DNA of 64,000 nucleotides from Streptomyces sp. SCSIO 75703 (GTDB lineage Bacteria; Actinomycetota; Actinomycetes; Streptomycetales; Streptomycetaceae). Made by a program: the position numbers and the translations under genes. This document shows positions 17,792 through 25,042 of the stretch, piece by piece (position 1 is the stretch's first letter; the number at the start of each line of letters is the position of its first letter). The stretch spans positions 6,572,001 to 6,636,000 of the forward strand of contig NZ_CP144555.1 of the NCBI RefSeq assembly GCF_036607905.1, read 5' to 3'. A model generated the notes under the pieces. It had not been told where the DNA came from, ran no database searches, and was given only the letters and a program-made list of their open reading frames with translations.

Positions 17792-18165
17792 CGGGGCACG
17801 ACGGCTGGCTGCCGGAATCCGCCGAATTAGTACGTCCGTACGTCATCACCAAGGGCCGCGGGCTGCCCGACGAGGAACAGCTCTCGCTCATCACCCTGGT
17901 CACGGCGTCGGCCGACCACGCGCAGCGGCCGAACCGGCTGTCCCCCGAAGAGCAGAACATGCTGGAACTCTGCTCCGCCGGCTACCTCTCGGTGGCCGAG
18001 ATCGCCGGGCACGCCCGGCTGCCCCTCGGCGTGGTGCGCATCCTGCTGGCCTCCCTCAAGGAGGGCGGCTACCTCGTGACCCGCCCGCCGGTGGCCCGCG
18101 CGCGCCTCGCCGACAAGGAGATTCTGGAGGAGGTGCTCAATGGTCTCCGCGCCAAATTTGGATGA
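17788..18165 (+). CDS. cvnC: CvnC: DUF742 winged-helix protein
   Basis: A 125-residue DUF742 protein, the third conservon component. A short N-terminal segment VRPYVITKGRGLPDE leads to a winged helix (LCSAGYLSVAEIAGHARLPLGVVRILLASL, then GGYLVTRPP). In other conservons CvnC binds the GTPase or roadblock protein; the winged helix suggests interaction rather than proven DNA binding. Its last 26 bp overlap the start of cvnD. Confidence 0.92.
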   Translation: MTGHDGWLPESAELVRPYVITKGRGLPDEEQLSLITLVTASADHAQRPNRLSPEEQNMLELCSAGYLSVAEIAGHARLPLGVVRILLASLKEGGYLVTRPPVARARLADKEILEEVLNGLRAKFG

Positions 18166-18733
18166 GCGCGACTACGTGCGCGGCGGGGAGACCCAGACCG
18201 CGGTCAAGATCCTCGTCGTGGGCCATTTCGCGGTGGGCAAGACCACGCTCATCGGCTCCATCTCCGAGATCGAGCCGCTGTCCACCGAGGAGACGATGAC
18301 GCGGGCCGCCGAGGCGGTCGACGACCTCAAGGGGGTCCAGGGCAAGACCACCACCACGGTCGCCATGGACTTCGGCCGGCTGACCATCAGCGACCGCGTC
18401 GTGCTCTACCTCTTCGGCACCCCCGGACAGCAGCGCTTCGTGCAGATGTGGGAGGACATGGCCCGCGGCGCGCTCGGCGCCCTGGTGCTGGTCGACCCGG
18501 AACGGCTGGCGGACTCCTTCCCCGTGATCGACCTCATCGAACACTACGGGCTCGACTACGCCATCGCCGTCAACCACTTCGACGGCGCTCCGCTGCGCGA
18601 CGAGCCGGCGCTGCGCGAGGCGCTGGACCTGCTCGACGACACCCCGGTCGTCACCTGCGACGCGCGGGACGAGAAGTCGTCCGCCGCCGCGCTGACCACG
18701 CTCGTCCGCCACCTTCTGGACCACACCCGCTAG
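18140..18733 (+). CDS. cvnD: CvnD: small Ras-like GTPase
   Basis: A 197-residue GTP-binding protein and the switch of the conservon. The P loop is VVGHFAVGKTTL (about 28-39). The switch regions contain KTTTTVAMDFG and the G3 motif LFGTPGQQRF, in which the usual DxxGQ Asp is replaced (GTPGQQ), as is common in this MglA-like family. The G4 motif reads AVNHFDGA (NxxD). The ATG lies inside cvnC, so it is translated by coupling. Confidence 0.93.
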   Translation: MVSAPNLDERDYVRGGETQTAVKILVVGHFAVGKTTLIGSISEIEPLSTEETMTRAAEAVDDLKGVQGKTTTTVAMDFGRLTISDRVVLYLFGTPGQQRFVQMWEDMARGALGALVLVDPERLADSFPVIDLIEHYGLDYAIAVNHFDGAPLRDEPALREALDLLDDTPVVTCDARDEKSSAAALTTLVRHLLDHTR

Positions 18734-18750
18734 GAGCTGAGCCCCCCGAC

Positions 18751-20106
18751 ATGGACGCTCACGACACCACCTCGGCGCCCCCGCCCGGGTGCCCGGCACA
18801 CGGCCTGTCCGGCCGCGTGCCGCTGTACGGGCCGGAGTTCGCCGCCGACCCGCAGACGTACTACGCCTACCTGCGCCAGTACGGCCCCACCGCCCCCGTC
18901 GAACTCGCCCCCGGCGTCGAGGCGACCCTCGTCACCGACTACGCCGCGGCGCTCCAACTGCTCCAGGACTCCGGCTCCTTCCGCAAGGACGCCCGGCGCT
19001 GGCGGGCCTTCAACGAGGGCAAGGTGGGACCGGACAACCCGGTCGCGCCGCTCCTCGCCTACCGGCCCAACTGCATGTTCGCCGACGGCGCCGACCACCT
19101 GCGGCTGCGCCAGGCGGTCACCGACAGCATGGCCCGGGTCGACACCCGGCGCCTGAGCCGGAGCACCGAGCAGATCTCCGGCTACCTCATCTCGCAGTTC
19201 GGCGCCCGCGGTTCGGCCGACCTGCTCGGCGACTACGCCAAGCAGCTCCCGCTGTTCGTCTTCAACGAACTCTTCGGCTGCCCCGCCGACATCGGCGACC
19301 GCGTCCTCTTCGGCATCTCCGGCATGTTCGACGGCATCAACGCCGACAAGGCCACCGAGGTGCTGTTCCAGGCGGTCGGCGAACTGGTGACGCTCAAGCG
19401 CTCCCGGCCCGGCGACGACGTCACCTCCTGGCTGATGCGGCACGAGGCCGGCCTGAGCGACGAGGAGATGGTGCACCAGCTCGCCCTGCTGCTGGGCGCC
19501 GGCGCCGAGCCGCTGCGCAACCTCATCGGCAACACCCTGCACCGCCTGCTCACGCACGAACGCTACGCGCGCGAGGGCGGCCTGATCGACGAGGCGCTGG
19601 ACGACACGCTGTGGGAGAACCCGCCCATGGCCAACTACGCCCCGCACTACCCGGCCGCCGACACCGACCTCGCCGGGCAGCCGCTCGAGGAGGGCGAGCT
19701 GGTCCTGGTCAGCTTCGCCGCCGCCAACACCGGCCCCGCCCTGGAGGCGTCCCGCCAGGCCGGCAGCAACCGGGCCCACCTGGCCTGGAGCGCGGGCCCG
19801 CACGCCTGCCCGTCCAAGGAGCCGGCCCGGCACATCACCGTCACCGCCATCGAGAACCTGCTCAACGAACTCCCCGACGTGCGGCTCGCCGTGCCCGAGG
19901 ACAGCCTGACCTGGCGGCCGGGACCCTTCCACCGGGCCCTCGCCACGCTGCCCGCCCGCTTCACCCCGGTGCGGCCCCAGCGGACCTCCGGACCGCCCGC
20001 CGCCCAGGGCACCGCCGGGCCCGCCGTCGGTGCGCACGCCGAGGCCCCCCGGCCCGGCGAACGGAGCGGACTGTGGAGCCAGTTCCTCAACTGGCTCACA
20101 CGGTGA
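18751..20106 (+). CDS. Conservon-linked cytochrome P450 of the CYP157 type, without ExxR
   Basis: A 451-residue P450 17 bp after cvnD, fifth gene of the conservon as in several S. coelicolor cvn operons. The haem loop WSAGPHACPSKEPAR keeps the axial Cys. The K-helix, which in nearly all P450s reads ExxR, here reads DDTLWENPPMANY, with Trp where the Arg should be. The I-helix GAGAEPLRNLIG lacks the acid-Thr pair. Both traits are described for the CYP157 family. Catalysis is unproven for such enzymes and a signalling or ligand-binding role is possible. The C-terminal 45 residues are a low-complexity extension ending WSQFLNWLTR, perhaps an amphipathic tail. Confidence 0.88.
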   Translation: MDAHDTTSAPPPGCPAHGLSGRVPLYGPEFAADPQTYYAYLRQYGPTAPVELAPGVEATLVTDYAAALQLLQDSGSFRKDARRWRAFNEGKVGPDNPVAPLLAYRPNCMFADGADHLRLRQAVTDSMARVDTRRLSRSTEQISGYLISQFGARGSADLLGDYAKQLPLFVFNELFGCPADIGDRVLFGISGMFDGINADKATEVLFQAVGELVTLKRSRPGDDVTSWLMRHEAGLSDEEMVHQLALLLGAGAEPLRNLIGNTLHRLLTHERYAREGGLIDEALDDTLWENPPMANYAPHYPAADTDLAGQPLEEGELVLVSFAAANTGPALEASRQAGSNRAHLAWSAGPHACPSKEPARHITVTAIENLLNELPDVRLAVPEDSLTWRPGPFHRALATLPARFTPVRPQRTSGPPAAQGTAGPAVGAHAEAPRPGERSGLWSQFLNWLTR

Positions 20107-20166
20107 CATGCGCAACACCCTGCGCGCCGGCTGTTTTCGCATAAACGTTCAACGGCTGGGGTAGTG

Positions 20167-20189
20167 AGCAACGCGGCATTCAAGTTGCT
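20167..20189 (+). other. Short hairpin in the prenyltransferase leader
   Basis: AGCAAC (20167-20172) and GTTGCT (20184-20189) are complementary across an 11-nt loop. They precede the strong ribosome site AAAAGGAGG (20197-20205). The hairpin may be part of a leader RNA that controls the downstream attenuator. Confidence 0.4.
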
Positions 20190-20209
20190 TACGAGCAAAA
20201 GGAGGTGTC

Positions 20210-20317
20210 GTGGACCACATACCCACGAACGCCGCTTTCCCCCCGGTGAGCTCCCCGGTACCCGCCCGGAAGGGCGGGTACCTTTTTGTGTGCCCGTGGC
20301 GAGGGGTGGACCGGTGA
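20210..20317 (+). CDS. Short leader ORF (35 codons) coupled to the prenyltransferase
   Basis: A GTG at 20210 lies 5 nt after a perfect GGAGG, the best ribosome site in the area. The ORF encodes 35 residues, beginning MDHIPTNAAFPP and ending VCPWRGVDR, with a single Trp codon (20300 region) near its end. Its TGA overlaps the GTG start of the prenyltransferase (GGTGA), which is the pattern of translational coupling. A complete intrinsic terminator is embedded in the coding sequence. It uses codons that are rare here (ATA, CTT, TTT). It could be a leader peptide for ribosome-controlled attenuation or, less likely, a peptide substrate. Confidence 0.55.
   Translation: MDHIPTNAAFPPVSSPVPARKGGYLFVCPWRGVDR
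20257..20287 (+). terminator. Intrinsic terminator/attenuator before the prenyltransferase
   Basis: GGTACCCGCCC (20257-20267) pairs perfectly with GGGCGGGTACC (20272-20282) around a stable GGAA tetraloop and is followed at once by TTTTT (20283-20287). U-tract terminators are rare at this GC content. Only 26 bp separate it from the prenyltransferase start, too little for another promoter, so transcripts reaching that gene must pass through it. Confidence 0.85.
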
Positions 20318-21438
20318 CCGCCGCACCCGTCCGCGCCGATCTGCCCGCAGCCACCCTCACCGAGCACACCACCGGACAACTGCGAAGACTGGCGGCCCTC
20401 GCGGGCCTGTCGGAGGCCGACACCGCGACCTACGCCGACGTCCTGACCGAGGCCCTCGGCCCGGTGGGCGCCCGCTCGCTCGACCTGCCGCCCCCCGACC
20501 GCACCTTCCTGTCCGACGACCACACCCCGGTGGAGTTCTCCCTCTCCCTCCAGCCGGGCACGGCACCCTCCCTGCGGGTCCTGCTGGAACCGGGCTGCGG
20601 CGCAGACGGCCTGGACCGCAACGGCCGCATCGGGCTCGCCGCCATCCGGGCCATGGCCAGGCGCTGGAACTTCTCCACCGGCCCGCTCGACGCCGTCCGC
20701 GACCTCTTCCTGCCACCCTCTCCGCAGGGCCCCCTGGCGCTGTGGTGCGCCCTGGAGCTGAGGCCGGGCGGAGTGCCCCGCGTCAAGGTCTACCTCAATC
20801 CCGCGGCCCTGCGGGTGAAACGTTCCTTCTGGACCGTGCGCGAGGCCATGGAACGGCTCGGCCACGGCCGGGCCTTCGCCTCGCTGGCGCGCGCCGACGG
20901 CTACCCGTTCGTCGCGCTGGACCTCGGGGACTGGGAGGAACCCCGGCTGAAGGTCTACGCCCGGCACGACGACCTGACCGCGGGCCGGGCCGGACGCCTG
21001 TCCCGCATGGACCCCGGACCCGACGCCGCGGCGGTCGAGGACTTCTTCCTCACCGCGGCGGGCGGCGGCCGGGAGGTGACCCGGCTCAGCAGGCGGCCCG
21101 GACTGACCTGCCACGCCTTCACCGAGACCGGCGCCGCGCGGCCCAGCGGCTTCACCCTCCACATCCCCGTCCGGGACTACGCCCGGCACGACGGGGAGGT
21201 GCTGGAGCGGGCCGGACGCGTGCTGGCCCGGTACGGCATGGACACCGCGGTGCTGCCCCGCGCCCTGTCCGCCGTCACCGGGCGGCGGCCGGAGGACGGG
21301 GTGGGACTGATCGCCTACCTGGCCCTGGCCCATCAGCACGGCCGCGCGCCGCGGGTGACGGCCTACCTCTCCTCGGAGGCGTACGCGGTCCGCCCGCCGG
21401 CCCTGGCACGGCCCCGCCACGTGAACGCCGTGCGGTAG
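20314..21438 (+). CDS. DMATS-type tryptophan/indole dimethylallyltransferase
   Basis: Soluble ABBA-fold aromatic prenyltransferase of 374 residues that transfers a dimethylallyl group from DMAPP to an indole, most likely L-tryptophan. DMATS-family traits include LEPGCGADGLDRNGRIG-type entry near residue 90, RVKVYLNPAAL with paired Lys and Tyr for the diphosphate, RLKVYARHDD, and a C-terminal PRVTAYLSSEAY. Bacterial relatives paired with an FMO include SCO7467 of S. coelicolor, shown to prenylate C5 of tryptophan on the way to 5-dimethylallylindole-3-acetonitrile. The GTG at 20314 has GAGGGG 7 nt upstream. Expression probably depends on read-through of the attenuator. Confidence 0.88.
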   Translation: MTAAPVRADLPAATLTEHTTGQLRRLAALAGLSEADTATYADVLTEALGPVGARSLDLPPPDRTFLSDDHTPVEFSLSLQPGTAPSLRVLLEPGCGADGLDRNGRIGLAAIRAMARRWNFSTGPLDAVRDLFLPPSPQGPLALWCALELRPGGVPRVKVYLNPAALRVKRSFWTVREAMERLGHGRAFASLARADGYPFVALDLGDWEEPRLKVYARHDDLTAGRAGRLSRMDPGPDAAAVEDFFLTAAGGGREVTRLSRRPGLTCHAFTETGAARPSGFTLHIPVRDYARHDGEVLERAGRVLARYGMDTAVLPRALSAVTGRRPEDGVGLIAYLALAHQHGRAPRVTAYLSSEAYAVRPPALARPRHVNAVR

Positions 21439-21442
21439 CCGG

Positions 21443-21496
21443 CCCGACGGCGCGGGGGCCCCGGCGGACGTCCGCCGGGGCCCCCGCGCCGTCGGG
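21443..21496. terminator. Bidirectional terminator, 54-bp perfect palindrome
   Basis: Two 27-nt arms (21443-21469 and 21470-21496) are perfectly complementary with no spacer, centred on GGACGTCC. It starts 4 bp after the prenyltransferase stop and ends 30 bp before the end of the convergent FMO gene. Confidence 0.8.
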
Positions 21497-21526
21497 GGAG
21501 GTGAGGCGCCGACGGCCCAGGCGGGC

Positions 21527-22825
21527 TCAGACCTTCAGCGCCTCACGGAACTCCGCGAGGTACGCGCCCACGTCGACCTGGATCGAGGCGCCCTGCGTCA
21601 GGCCGTACCGCTCGGTGATCCCGCCGAGGTAGGCGGTGATCTCCGCGCGCATCTCGTCGGCCGGGGGCAGCACGTCCTCGCCGTCGACGAGGCCCGCCAC
21701 CCAGCGGGCCTGGGCCTCCACCAGACGCGTGATCGCGCCCACCGGCCGCACCAGGCCGACGAAGTACAGGCCCTCGGCGCCGGGCGGGACGACGCGCCGG
21801 TACAACTCCACCGGGCCCTCCGAAGACGCCGGGCAACCGGCGGGCAGGAAGGGGAAGTCCAGCCGGAAACCGGTGCAGTGGACGACCGCGTCCGCGGCCA
21901 CCCGGGTGCCGTCGGTGAAGACCACCTCCTCGCCCTCGAAGGCGGCGATGGCGGGCTTCGGGGTGACGGCGCCGTGCCGGATGCGGCTGAGGATCTCGTC
22001 CGAGAGAGTCACGGCCGAGGAGAAGACCGGGTGGTCGGGCTCGGGCAGTCCGTAGTCCGCGAGGCGGCCCCGGGAGACGTAGAGGGCCTGCTCCACGAAA
22101 CGGCGCTGCTCGGCGAGGGTCATCTCGCTCCACCAGGGCGCCTCGGCGATCTCGTCGACCGACTTGCCGAAGAGCTGCTTGGGCACGATGTGCAGTCCCC
22201 GGCGCACCGAGAGGACCGTCTGCCGGGCGTGCCGGGAGAGGTCCGCCGCGATGTCCACCGCGGAGGCGCCGAGGCCGACCACGACGACGTGCCGGTCCGC
22301 GAAGTCGGCGCCGCTGTGGAAGTCCAGCGAGTGCAGAATCGTTCCGGTGAACGAGTCGGCGCCCGGCGGGAGGGGGTCGGGCAGCGCGGGCTTCTCGTGG
22401 TGCCCGGAGGCGACGACGACGTGCTCGAACCGCCGGGAGACCGGCGCGCCGGAGGCGTCACGGCCGGCCACGGTCCAGGTGCCGTCGGCCTCCCGGCGGA
22501 CGGAGGTCACCTCGGTGCGCAGTTCGACGTGGTCCAGCACCCCCGTCGACTCGGCGAAGGAGCGCAGGTAGGCGGCGAACTGACTGTGCCGCGGGTACAG
22601 CGGGTACTCCTCCGGCATCGGGAAGCCGTCGTAGGCGGTGAGCTGCTTCGCGGTGTTCAGGTGCAGCGTCTCGTATCCCGGGCCCCGTTCACCGGCGCCG
22701 GGCCGGCGCCAGATGCCGCCGACGTCGGAGGACCTCTCCAGGCAGACGAAGTCGATGCCCCGCTCCTTGAGGGAACGAGCCACCGCCAGTCCCGACAGAC
22801 CGGCACCGATCACACACACACGCAC
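21527..22825 (-). CDS. Flavin-containing monooxygenase (aldoxime-forming type)
   Basis: A 432-residue class B flavin monooxygenase. The FAD motif VIGAGLSGLAVARSL is at the N-terminus, the FMO identifying motif is SFTGTILHSLDF (about 153-164), and the NADPH motif is VVVGLGASAVDIAADL (about 175-190). In S. coelicolor the homologous partner SCO7468 converts 5-dimethylallyl-tryptophan to 5-dimethylallylindole-3-acetaldoxime, which then dehydrates to the nitrile. Here it is convergent with the prenyltransferase rather than downstream of it, so the two have separate promoters. Assignment to that step rests on family and neighbourhood. Confidence 0.87.
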   Translation of the reverse strand: MRVCVIGAGLSGLAVARSLKERGIDFVCLERSSDVGGIWRRPGAGERGPGYETLHLNTAKQLTAYDGFPMPEEYPLYPRHSQFAAYLRSFAESTGVLDHVELRTEVTSVRREADGTWTVAGRDASGAPVSRRFEHVVVASGHHEKPALPDPLPPGADSFTGTILHSLDFHSGADFADRHVVVVGLGASAVDIAADLSRHARQTVLSVRRGLHIVPKQLFGKSVDEIAEAPWWSEMTLAEQRRFVEQALYVSRGRLADYGLPEPDHPVFSSAVTLSDEILSRIRHGAVTPKPAIAAFEGEEVVFTDGTRVAADAVVHCTGFRLDFPFLPAGCPASSEGPVELYRRVVPPGAEGLYFVGLVRPVGAITRLVEAQARWVAGLVDGEDVLPPADEMRAEITAYLGGITERYGLTQGASIQVDVGAYLAEFREALKV

Positions 22826-23043
22826 GGGTTTCCCCCAAGGACGGTACTTTCTCCCCCGATCACGCAGTGACTGCCCAGCCGGACTTCACCGCACACCAGT
22901 ACGGCGTGGACGGGAGCGTGTTCGTGCTCACGTTTCCCCCGGGCACCAGGGGCCTCGCCGGTTTCGCCGCCGGCGACGGGAGGCCCACCGGCCCCGGGAA
23001 CCAGCCCGGGGGCGGCGGGCACCGGCCGGCGGCCCCGGGCCGG

Positions 23044-24390
23044 TCAGGCGCGGCGCAGGTCCCGGACCCGCCGGATCTTGCCGACCGAGCGCTCCAGCGT
23101 CTCGGGGGCGACGATCTCCACCTCGACGCTCAGCCCGGCACCGTCCTTGACGCCCCGTCCGATCGCCGCGGCGGCGGCCTCGCGCACCCCGGGCCCGGCG
23201 TCGGCGCGGGCCTCGACCCGGACCGTCATGTGGTCCATGCGCCCGCGCTCGGTCAGCAGGATCTGGAAGTGCGGCGCCACCCCGGGGGTGCGGAGGACGA
23301 CCTCCTCGATCTGGGTGGGGAAGACGTTCACCCCGCGCAGGATGATCATGTCGTCGCAGCGGCCGGTGACCTTCCGCATCCGGCGGAAGGCGGACCGGGC
23401 GGTCCCGGGCAGCAGTGTCGACAGGTCCCGGGTGCGGTAGCGGATGACGGGCAGCGCCTCCTTGGTCAGGGAGGTGAACACCAGCTCGCCCTCCTCGCCG
23501 TCGGGCCGTACGGCGTCCGTGAACGGATCGACCACCTCCGGGAGGAAGTGGTCCTCCCACACGTGCAGGCCGTCCTTGGTCTCCACGCACTCCTGCGCCA
23601 CCCCCGGGCCGATCACCTCGGAGAGTCCGTAGATGTCGACGGCGTGGATGCCGGCCCGCTCCTCGATCTCCCGGCGCATCTCCTCGGTCCACGGCTCGGC
23701 GCCGAAGACGCCGACCTCCAGCGAACTGGCGCGCGGGTCGATGCCCTGCCGCTCGAACTCGTCGAGCAGCGTGAGCATGTACGAGGGGGTGACCATGATG
23801 ATCTCGGGCCGGAAGTCGTCGATGATCTGTACCTGACGGGCCGTCATGCCGCCGGAGGCCGGTATCACCGTGCAGCCGGCGCGCTCGGCGCCGTAGTGCG
23901 CGCCCAGTCCGCCGGTGAACAGCCCGTAGCCGTAGGAGACGTGCACCTTGTGTCCCGGGCGTGCGCCGGCGGCGCGGAGGGAGCGGGCGACCAGGTCCGC
24001 CCACATCGACAGGTCGTTCTCGGTGTACCCGACGACCGTGGGACGCCCGGTGGTGCCGCTGGAGGCGTGGATACGGCGCACCTCGGACATGGGGACGGCG
24101 AACATGCCGAACGGGTAGGTGTCCCGCAGGTCGTCCTTGGTGGTGAAGGGGAAGCGGGCCAGATCGGCCAGGGTGCGGCAGTCGTCCGGGCCGACGCCGG
24201 CCGCGTCGAACTTCCGCCGGTACAGCTCCACGTTCTCGTAGGCGTGCCGCAGCGTCGCGCGCAGGCGGCCGAGCTGGAGCGCCTCCAGTTCGGGGCGGGC
24301 CAGGCGCTCGGCGTCGTCCCGCAGCGCGTCGGGCAGGGGCGGCCCGAGGCGGGGCGCGGGGTCCGTGGTGACCGTCGGCTCGCCGTTCAT
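23044..24390 (-). CDS. paaK: Phenylacetate-CoA ligase
   Basis: Activates phenylacetate to phenylacetyl-CoA with ATP, the first step of aerobic phenylacetate breakdown. Product is 448 residues, the usual length. The adenylation signatures are IHASSGTTGRPTVVGYT, DIYGLSEVIGPGVAQEC and RYRTRDLS, with the hinge and catalytic Lys in RSVGKIRRVRDLRRA at the C-terminus. The ATG at 24390 overlaps the paaI stop (ATGA), and the pair forms an operon divergent from paaABCDE. Confidence 0.95.
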   Translation of the reverse strand: MNGEPTVTTDPAPRLGPPLPDALRDDAERLARPELEALQLGRLRATLRHAYENVELYRRKFDAAGVGPDDCRTLADLARFPFTTKDDLRDTYPFGMFAVPMSEVRRIHASSGTTGRPTVVGYTENDLSMWADLVARSLRAAGARPGHKVHVSYGYGLFTGGLGAHYGAERAGCTVIPASGGMTARQVQIIDDFRPEIIMVTPSYMLTLLDEFERQGIDPRASSLEVGVFGAEPWTEEMRREIEERAGIHAVDIYGLSEVIGPGVAQECVETKDGLHVWEDHFLPEVVDPFTDAVRPDGEEGELVFTSLTKEALPVIRYRTRDLSTLLPGTARSAFRRMRKVTGRCDDMIILRGVNVFPTQIEEVVLRTPGVAPHFQILLTERGRMDHMTVRVEARADAGPGVREAAAAAIGRGVKDGAGLSVEVEIVAPETLERSVGKIRRVRDLRRA

Positions 24391-24836
24391 CGCGCTCCCC
24401 CGCCCGTCGTCTCCGCCCCGTCGCGCGGCGCCGCCGCCCGTACGGCGCGACTGCGTCCGCGGAACTCGGCGATCACCTCGTCGCCGCGCCGCACCGTCAC
24501 GTCGCAGACCCCGCTGCGGCCGTACCGGGTGCGCTCCTCGGCGCGCGCCACCAGTACGTCGCCCTCGTGCGCGGGCGCGGTGAAGACGATGTCGGCGCCG
24601 GCCGCGACGGTGACCGGGCCGTGGCTGTTGCAGGCGCAGGCGAAGGCGGTGTCCGCGAGCAGGAAGACGTAACCGCCGTGGGCGATCCCGTGTCCGTTCA
24701 CCATCGAGGGGGTCACCGTCATGCGCAGCACGGCGGTGCCCTCGCCCTGCTCCAGCAGCGCGATGCCCAGCCCGCGGGACGCCTCGTCCGCCGCGAACAT
24801 CGTCTCCGCCGGAGTCTCCGTGGCCTCTGCCACCAT
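24387..24836 (-). CDS. paaI: Hydroxyphenylacetyl-CoA thioesterase PaaI
   Basis: A hotdog-fold thioesterase of 149 residues that rescues CoA from dead-end hydroxylated intermediates of the phenylacetate pathway. It shows MVNGHGIAHGGYVFLLADTAFA, with the family's catalytic Asp in LLADTAFACACN, then ADIVFTAPAHEGDVL. The ATG at 24836 follows GAGGTGG; a longer in-frame frame upstream would run through the operator region. It is the first gene of paaI-paaK. Confidence 0.93.
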   Translation of the reverse strand: MVAEATETPAETMFAADEASRGLGIALLEQGEGTAVLRMTVTPSMVNGHGIAHGGYVFLLADTAFACACNSHGPVTVAAGADIVFTAPAHEGDVLVARAEERTRYGRSGVCDVTVRRGDEVIAEFRGRSRAVRAAAPRDGAETTGGGAR

Positions 24837-24856
24837 CTCCACCACCTCGTGTCCCG

Positions 24857-25026
24857 ACCGACCATTCGGTGCGTTCTCGGCTCGCCCAGTAATCCAGCCG
24901 CATACTTCCCCTGTCAAGGGGTGGGTGGCGCGATCAGCGCCGGCCCCTACCGGGCGGCCGGCGGCGGTCGCGGGTCTTGCCGGACGCCCCGAAACACGGC
25001 ACACTGAGACCGAACGAATGGTCGGT
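24857..25026. promoter_or_regulatory. Divergent paa promoter region with two matching operator-like sites
   Basis: ACCGA-CCAT-TCGGT (24857-24870) lies before paaI. ACCGA-ACGAATGG-TCGGT (25009-25026) lies before paaA. The 12-mer ACCGACCATTCG of the first is present as its reverse complement in the second, so each divergent promoter carries the same element in the same orientation relative to its gene. TetR-family PaaR repressors bind similar ACCG...CGGT palindromes, and phenylacetyl-CoA is their usual inducer. No regulator gene is adjacent. Confidence 0.65.
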
Positions 25027-25042
25027 TGGGAAGCGGGGAGCG

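Noticed and set aside
22867..23043. Possible small GTG-started gene before the paaK stop
   Set aside because: No ribosome site, no recognisable domain and an open frame that simply continues antisense into paaK.
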